The notes below the pieces were generated by a model that was given only the letters and a program-made list of their open reading frames with translations, ran no database searches and was not told where the DNA came from. A DNA stretch of 64,000 nucleotides from Kushneria phyllosphaerae (GTDB lineage: Bacteria; Pseudomonadota; Gammaproteobacteria; Pseudomonadales; Halomonadaceae), in the NCBI RefSeq assembly GCF_900312995.1, contig NZ_ONZI01000001.1, positions 930,001-994,000 on the forward strand, given 5' to 3'. Position 1 is the stretch's first letter, and every line of letters starts with the position of its first letter. The translations under genes were made by a program, and so were the position numbers. Below are positions 60,518 to 64,000 of this stretch, one piece after another.

Positions 60518-61441
60518 ATGCCACATGATCTGAAAGGCTTTCAGGGAAAACCAAAGCTGTTGCTGGTGGATGACCAGCGCATCAATATCCTGACGCTACA
60601 TGAGCTGTTTCGAGAAGAGTGCGACATCTTCATGGCCATGACCGGCGAGCAGGCTCTGGAGGCATGTCAGAAGTCCTTGCCTGATTTGATCCTGCTCGAT
60701 GTGCACATGGAGGGGATGGATGGTCATGAAGTGTGTCGTCGTCTCAAAAAGGATCAGAAAACCCGTGATATCCCCATCATTTTCGTGACGGCTCAAGGCG
60801 CTGAAGAAGATGAGGTGCTCGGTCTGGAACTCGGCGCGGTAGATTTCATCGCCAAGCCGATCAATCCGGTCATTGTCAGGGCTCGGGTCCATACCCATCT
60901 GACGCTCAAATATCAGAGCGATATGCTGCGCTCAATCGCACTGTTTGATGGTCTGACAAATGTTGCCAACCGTCGCAGATTTGATGAAGAGCTGGAGCGG
61001 ACCTGGAGGCGGAGCCTGCGCGAGAAGACCGAACTATCGATCATCATGATCGATATCGATTATTTCAAGCGCTATAACGATCACTACGGACATCTGCAGG
61101 GCGATACGTGCCTACAGGCCGTCGCCGGTGCGCTGCAAGTCGTGGTCAACCGCCCCTATGATTTACTGGCACGCTATGGCGGCGAGGAGTTTGTCTGCCT
61201 GTTACCCAATACTCACCTGAGGGGTGCCGTGGTGGTGGCCGAGCGCATGCAGGCTGGCATTCAGGCACTTCAACTCGAACACGCAGCCTCCGAGATCGGG
61301 CAGCGGGTGACCGTGTCGATAGGGGTCTCGACGATGATGGCCACCGCGATGGACAGACCGCAGATATTGCTGGAAACAGCAGACAGGCAGCTTTATCAGG
61401 CCAAGCAGGCCGGGCGCGCCGGCATTCGTTCCGACAGTTGA
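60518..61441 (+). CDS. Response regulator with GGDEF diguanylate cyclase domain
   Basis: 307 residues. Receiver domain 14-130 with KLLLVDDQRINILTLHEL and phospho-acceptor Asp61 in LILLDVHMEGMDGHEV. The GGDEF domain has LFDGLTNVANRRRFDEEL, IMIDIDYFKRYNDHYGHLQG and the active-site GGEEF at 221-225. An intact inhibitory I-site RPYD stands five residues before GGEEF, so c-di-GMP feedback is expected. It makes c-di-GMP when phosphorylated, presumably by the upstream kinase's Hpt, 10 bases away. Confidence 0.92.
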   Translation: MPHDLKGFQGKPKLLLVDDQRINILTLHELFREECDIFMAMTGEQALEACQKSLPDLILLDVHMEGMDGHEVCRRLKKDQKTRDIPIIFVTAQGAEEDEVLGLELGAVDFIAKPINPVIVRARVHTHLTLKYQSDMLRSIALFDGLTNVANRRRFDEELERTWRRSLREKTELSIIMIDIDYFKRYNDHYGHLQGDTCLQAVAGALQVVVNRPYDLLARYGGEEFVCLLPNTHLRGAVVVAERMQAGIQALQLEHAASEIGQRVTVSIGVSTMMATAMDRPQILLETADRQLYQAKQAGRAGIRSDS

Positions 61442-61554
61442 TTCCTTCTGCGTCGTGAACCTTTTCGAGTCTTGTCGATGGCCAGCACGTTTGGCAGGCA
61501 TGAGAGATACCATCAGCCATAAACCGTTATCAGAGGTTTTCGGGAGGCCAATCG

Positions 61555-63045
61555 CTATTCAATCTTCTCCATGGCATCAGCATCGCTTGAGCGGGGCTTG
61601 CCGTGGCGCTCTTCCTTCTGGGGTGGTGTGAACCAGCGAGGCCAGGAACTTTGATGGCGAGCGTCGGCATCCACGCACGGAATCAGGCGGTCCGTAAGTA
61701 CATGGGTCTGTTGTGTGGTTCTGGCTGTTCTGTACTTGACGCTGTGAATGCATTCACGATCACCAAACTCACATCGGTTGAGTCGGGTGCCTCCGCAGGG
61801 GCCATTGGCAAGCCCCTTGGGGCAGGTCTCCGGGCAAACGTACAAGGTGTCTTCAAGACGGCAATTGCCGCAGGTATCACATCCAACTACGGGCCCTTTC
61901 AGGCGGCGCTCCAGTTGATGCAGCCAGCGAGCGCCGCGTGGAGTGCGCCAGACAGGGCGTCTGCAAAGCCAGCCAAATCCTCGGCTTATCGGATTTTTGC
62001 GACTGAACAGCAGGGTGTGGACGGCCGATAGCACGTGATAGCGATACTGTTCCCTGCTGGTGGCGTGCACACTTGATTGGCCCATGCGCCAGTCAGCGTG
62101 CTCCGGATGAAAAATGACGGTCGGCAGGCCGGGCATCTGCCAGCTGGCCTCCCAGGCAGCAGACCACTGTGCGAGTGTCTGTATCCCTTCCTGCTGAGCA
62201 TGGATCACCTTTTCCAGCGCCTGCAGCTGCGCCGGCGTGTGGATACCTGACAGGTGAATGCCGGCATATCCCATCAGGCGAAGACCGATGACCTGCAATC
62301 CGAGTCGGAAAAGACTGCGTTCCCGGGCATGGGAACGTGAGATGGCCTCTTCTGCGGCCAGCAGATCGCGCATTGAAGGCGAGATGACCACACCGGGCAC
62401 CTGCTCAAGAAAGGTAGCTGTTTTGAAGGTTAACGGCATGACGCAGGCCAGCAGCAAAACAGGCGTGGCTCGCTGCTGCATCCACTGAAATGCCTCCCGA
62501 TGCTTTTGCATGTCAAAACCCAGCTGCAGGGTGAGAAAGTCGGCCCCGGCTGCGAGCTTTTTCTCGGCCTTGAAGTATTGCGCGCCGCTTTCTTCCTCGT
62601 GGTACTTGAAGGGGTTGAGCGCAGCACCGAGCAGCCAGTTCGGCCTGGCCTGCCGGACAATCTGCAGGGCGGGCACCGATTCCAGATAGCGTACCGGCTG
62701 ACCGGGCTCATGACCGGGAAGGCGATCGCCACTGAGCAGCAGAAGCTGGTCCAGGCCGGCGGCATCCATCTGTTCCAGCTGTTTCAGCAGGTCATGGCGC
62801 TCCCGAGCCTTGCCCGAGAAGTGAAGCAGTGTCGGCAGGGAATGCGCCAGCCTTGAGTATGCCGCCAGTGGCGAGAGATCCTGGCTGCTGCTGACTCGAT
62901 CCGCGACTGCGGCGACCATTGGCCAGCCGCACAGCTGCGCACGCTGCATCATTGACTCGAAGACAGCGCAGCGCTCACCGGAAAGCCCGGGAACGAATTC
63001 GACAACGCAGATAAAGCGTTGCTGACACAGTGCTTCTCTCAACAT
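61555..63045 (-). CDS. Methylenetetrahydrofolate reductase-like protein with MTHFR_C domain
   Basis: 496 residues. The N-terminal part resembles the MTHFR flavin barrel: FICVVEFVPGLSGERCAVFE (key Glu), LLLLSGDRLPGHEPGQPVRY, LGAALNPFKYHEEESGAQYF, KKLAAGADFLTLQLGFDMQK, and PVLLLACVMPLTFKTATFLE. The C-terminal MTHFR_C-type domain has CDTCGNCRLED, YVCPETCPKGLANGPCGG and CEFGDRECIH, at least ten Cys suited to Zn or Fe-S. It may reduce or oxidise methylene-THF formed by sarcosine and dimethylglycine oxidation; the exact reaction is not shown. Longer than the usual MetF (about 290 residues). Confidence 0.85.
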   Translation of the reverse strand: MLREALCQQRFICVVEFVPGLSGERCAVFESMMQRAQLCGWPMVAAVADRVSSSQDLSPLAAYSRLAHSLPTLLHFSGKARERHDLLKQLEQMDAAGLDQLLLLSGDRLPGHEPGQPVRYLESVPALQIVRQARPNWLLGAALNPFKYHEEESGAQYFKAEKKLAAGADFLTLQLGFDMQKHREAFQWMQQRATPVLLLACVMPLTFKTATFLEQVPGVVISPSMRDLLAAEEAISRSHARERSLFRLGLQVIGLRLMGYAGIHLSGIHTPAQLQALEKVIHAQQEGIQTLAQWSAAWEASWQMPGLPTVIFHPEHADWRMGQSSVHATSREQYRYHVLSAVHTLLFSRKNPISRGFGWLCRRPVWRTPRGARWLHQLERRLKGPVVGCDTCGNCRLEDTLYVCPETCPKGLANGPCGGTRLNRCEFGDRECIHSVKYRTARTTQQTHVLTDRLIPCVDADARHQSSWPRWFTPPQKEERHGKPRSSDADAMEKIE

Positions 63046-63362
63046 GCCTGGCCTCTCCCGGTCTGCGCAGCTTCACTCGACAGGTTTATCCCTTTTCAGC
63101 GCCAGAGCTGCTCGCGTCAGGACATGACGCCACTTGATCATGAGAAAAATTTGTAACCATCATGAGCACATTCAGTTTGTTTCATGATCAAGGGCCGTCG
63201 ACAATGTCTTTATCAAACAGTTAACCAGGCGCTGTCCACCATATCAGAGCAGTCCTGACGGCTCGGCAGTTGAGTCCACGCGCTGCTGAGTCAAAAGAGC
63301 GGTTTTGAGGCGGTATCTGGTTGGCAGGCAAGGGGCAGCGGACATCAGGGTGGCAGGACGCA
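63046..63362. other. Divergent regulatory region between MTHFR-like gene and mesX
   Basis: 317 bases. CTTGATCATGA (63133-63143) and TCATGATCAAG (63182-63192) are perfect inverted repeats 38 bases apart, with another ATCATGA at 63160-63166 between them. No small gene seen. Probably the operator region of both genes. Confidence 0.55.
63133..63192. repeat. Inverted repeat pair upstream of mesX
   Basis: The two 11-bp arms CTTGATCATGA and TCATGATCAAG are exact reverse complements. Each contains the palindrome TGATCA. A partial third copy lies between them. The arrangement suggests cooperative regulator binding. Confidence 0.7.
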
Positions 63363-64000
63363 ATGAGCGAAACGTTTGCATTTACCATCAAAAGCACGGG
63401 GCTCGATGAAGATTATCGACCGTCGGACAACACTCGCATTACCACCAATTTTGCCAATCTGGCCAGGGGCGAAAAGCGTCAGGAGAACCTGCGCAATACC
63501 CTGAAAATGATCAATGGTCGTTTTAACACACTGGCGCATTGGGACAATCCCGAGGGCGACCGTTATCGCGTTGAGCTCGACATTATTTCCGTTGAAATGG
63601 CGATGGATGCTGCCCGCCCCGACAATGCGCTGCCGCTGATCGAGATCCTGAAGACCCGGATTATTGATTTGAATACCGATACCTCTATTGAGGGGATCGC
63701 GGGTAATAATTTCTCTTCCTACGTGCGCGATTACGATTTCAGCGTCCGACTGCTGGAACATAACAGGGGCCAGCCGGGTTTCAGCGTTCCGGAGGATTTC
63801 GGGGCGTTACACGGCAACCTGTTCAAACGCTTCGTCAACTCAAGCGTCTACAGGGCACATTTCAATAAACCGCCCGTGATCTGCATTAGCGTGTCGAGCA
63901 GCAAAACCTATCATCGCACTGACAATTACCATCCCGTGCTGGGCATTGAATACCGGCAGGACGAGTACTCCCTGACCGATGAGTATTTCAAGAAGATGGG
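63363..64000 (+). CDS. mesX: MesX-type putative oxygenase, DUF1852 (partial)
   Basis: 212 residues visible, cut by the right edge. TFAFTIKSTGLDEDYRPSDN, RITTNFANLARGEKRQENLR, NTLKMINGRFNTLAHWDNP, RYRVELDIISVEMAMDA, and FKRFVNSSVYRAHFNKPPVI match the DUF1852 family. Family members (MesX) are reported to be needed with MesD, a short MetE-like methionine synthase in aerobic bacteria; the mesD gene would be expected just outside the window (known from memory of the family). It is divergent from the MTHFR-like gene. Confidence 0.82.
   Translation, partial: MSETFAFTIKSTGLDEDYRPSDNTRITTNFANLARGEKRQENLRNTLKMINGRFNTLAHWDNPEGDRYRVELDIISVEMAMDAARPDNALPLIEILKTRIIDLNTDTSIEGIAGNNFSSYVRDYDFSVRLLEHNRGQPGFSVPEDFGALHGNLFKRFVNSSVYRAHFNKPPVICISVSSSKTYHRTDNYHPVLGIEYRQDEYSLTDEYFKKM

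Overview
The window reads as chromosome of a GC-rich gammaproteobacterium, most probably a Halomonadaceae member (Halomonas/Kushneria/Chromohalobacter type). This is inferred from a complete glycine betaine catabolic block, betaine-type (BCCT) and sodium/solute transporters, ergothioneine genes, and protein families typical of that group. No rRNA, phage integrase, insertion sequence or CRISPR array was seen.

Left part (1-18.3 kb), metabolic housekeeping and transport: a ribose-type sugar-binding protein (cut by the left edge) divergent from an FGGY pentulose kinase; a polar amino acid ABC transporter (binding protein, permease, ATPase) with a terminator-like attenuator after the binding protein; a fumarylacetoacetate-hydrolase family enzyme; a PheC-like cyclohexadienyl dehydratase; an apparent egtB-egtD-GH3 glucosidase operon; an MFS permease, a universal stress protein, an HglS/DUF1338 2-oxoadipate dioxygenase, two DUF202 membrane proteins, a small membrane protein and YnfA. 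A tRNA-Thr(CGU) closes this part.

Middle (18.3-28 kb), accessory region: right behind the tRNA lies a 2.3-kb AT-rich block with a WYL-like/BRCT protein and two membrane proteins, likely horizontally acquired. Then come a single-HKD phospholipase D-like protein and a LexA-controlled umuDC operon (a perfect LexA box at 24001-24016). The operon is flanked by two direct repeats of about 180 bp. One repeat encodes the N-terminus of a UmuD-like protein whose catalytic Ser/Lys positions appear substituted. The other encodes the same N-terminus fused to an SRAP (YedK/HMCES) C-terminal tail. A membrane-anchored PQQ-type sugar dehydrogenase, a P-loop kinase-like protein and an arginase-family protein follow.

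Right part (28-64 kb), glycine betaine and one-carbon catabolism: the GbdR regulator, an oxidoreductase, then dipeptidase-DUF5943-dgcA-dgcB-etfA-etfB (dimethylglycine to sarcosine); an SSS transporter and a BCCT transporter; divergent gbcA and gbcB (betaine to dimethylglycine plus formaldehyde); glutathione-independent formaldehyde dehydrogenase fdhA divergent from glyA-soxBDAG-purU (sarcosine to glycine to serine, and release of formate from formyl-THF). Downstream are a CHASE-type hybrid histidine kinase with a REC-GGDEF partner, an MTHFR-like protein with an MTHFR_C zinc-type domain, and the start of mesX (DUF1852), cut by the right edge. Together these genes take betaine to serine and channel the released methyl groups as formaldehyde or folate-bound C1 units.
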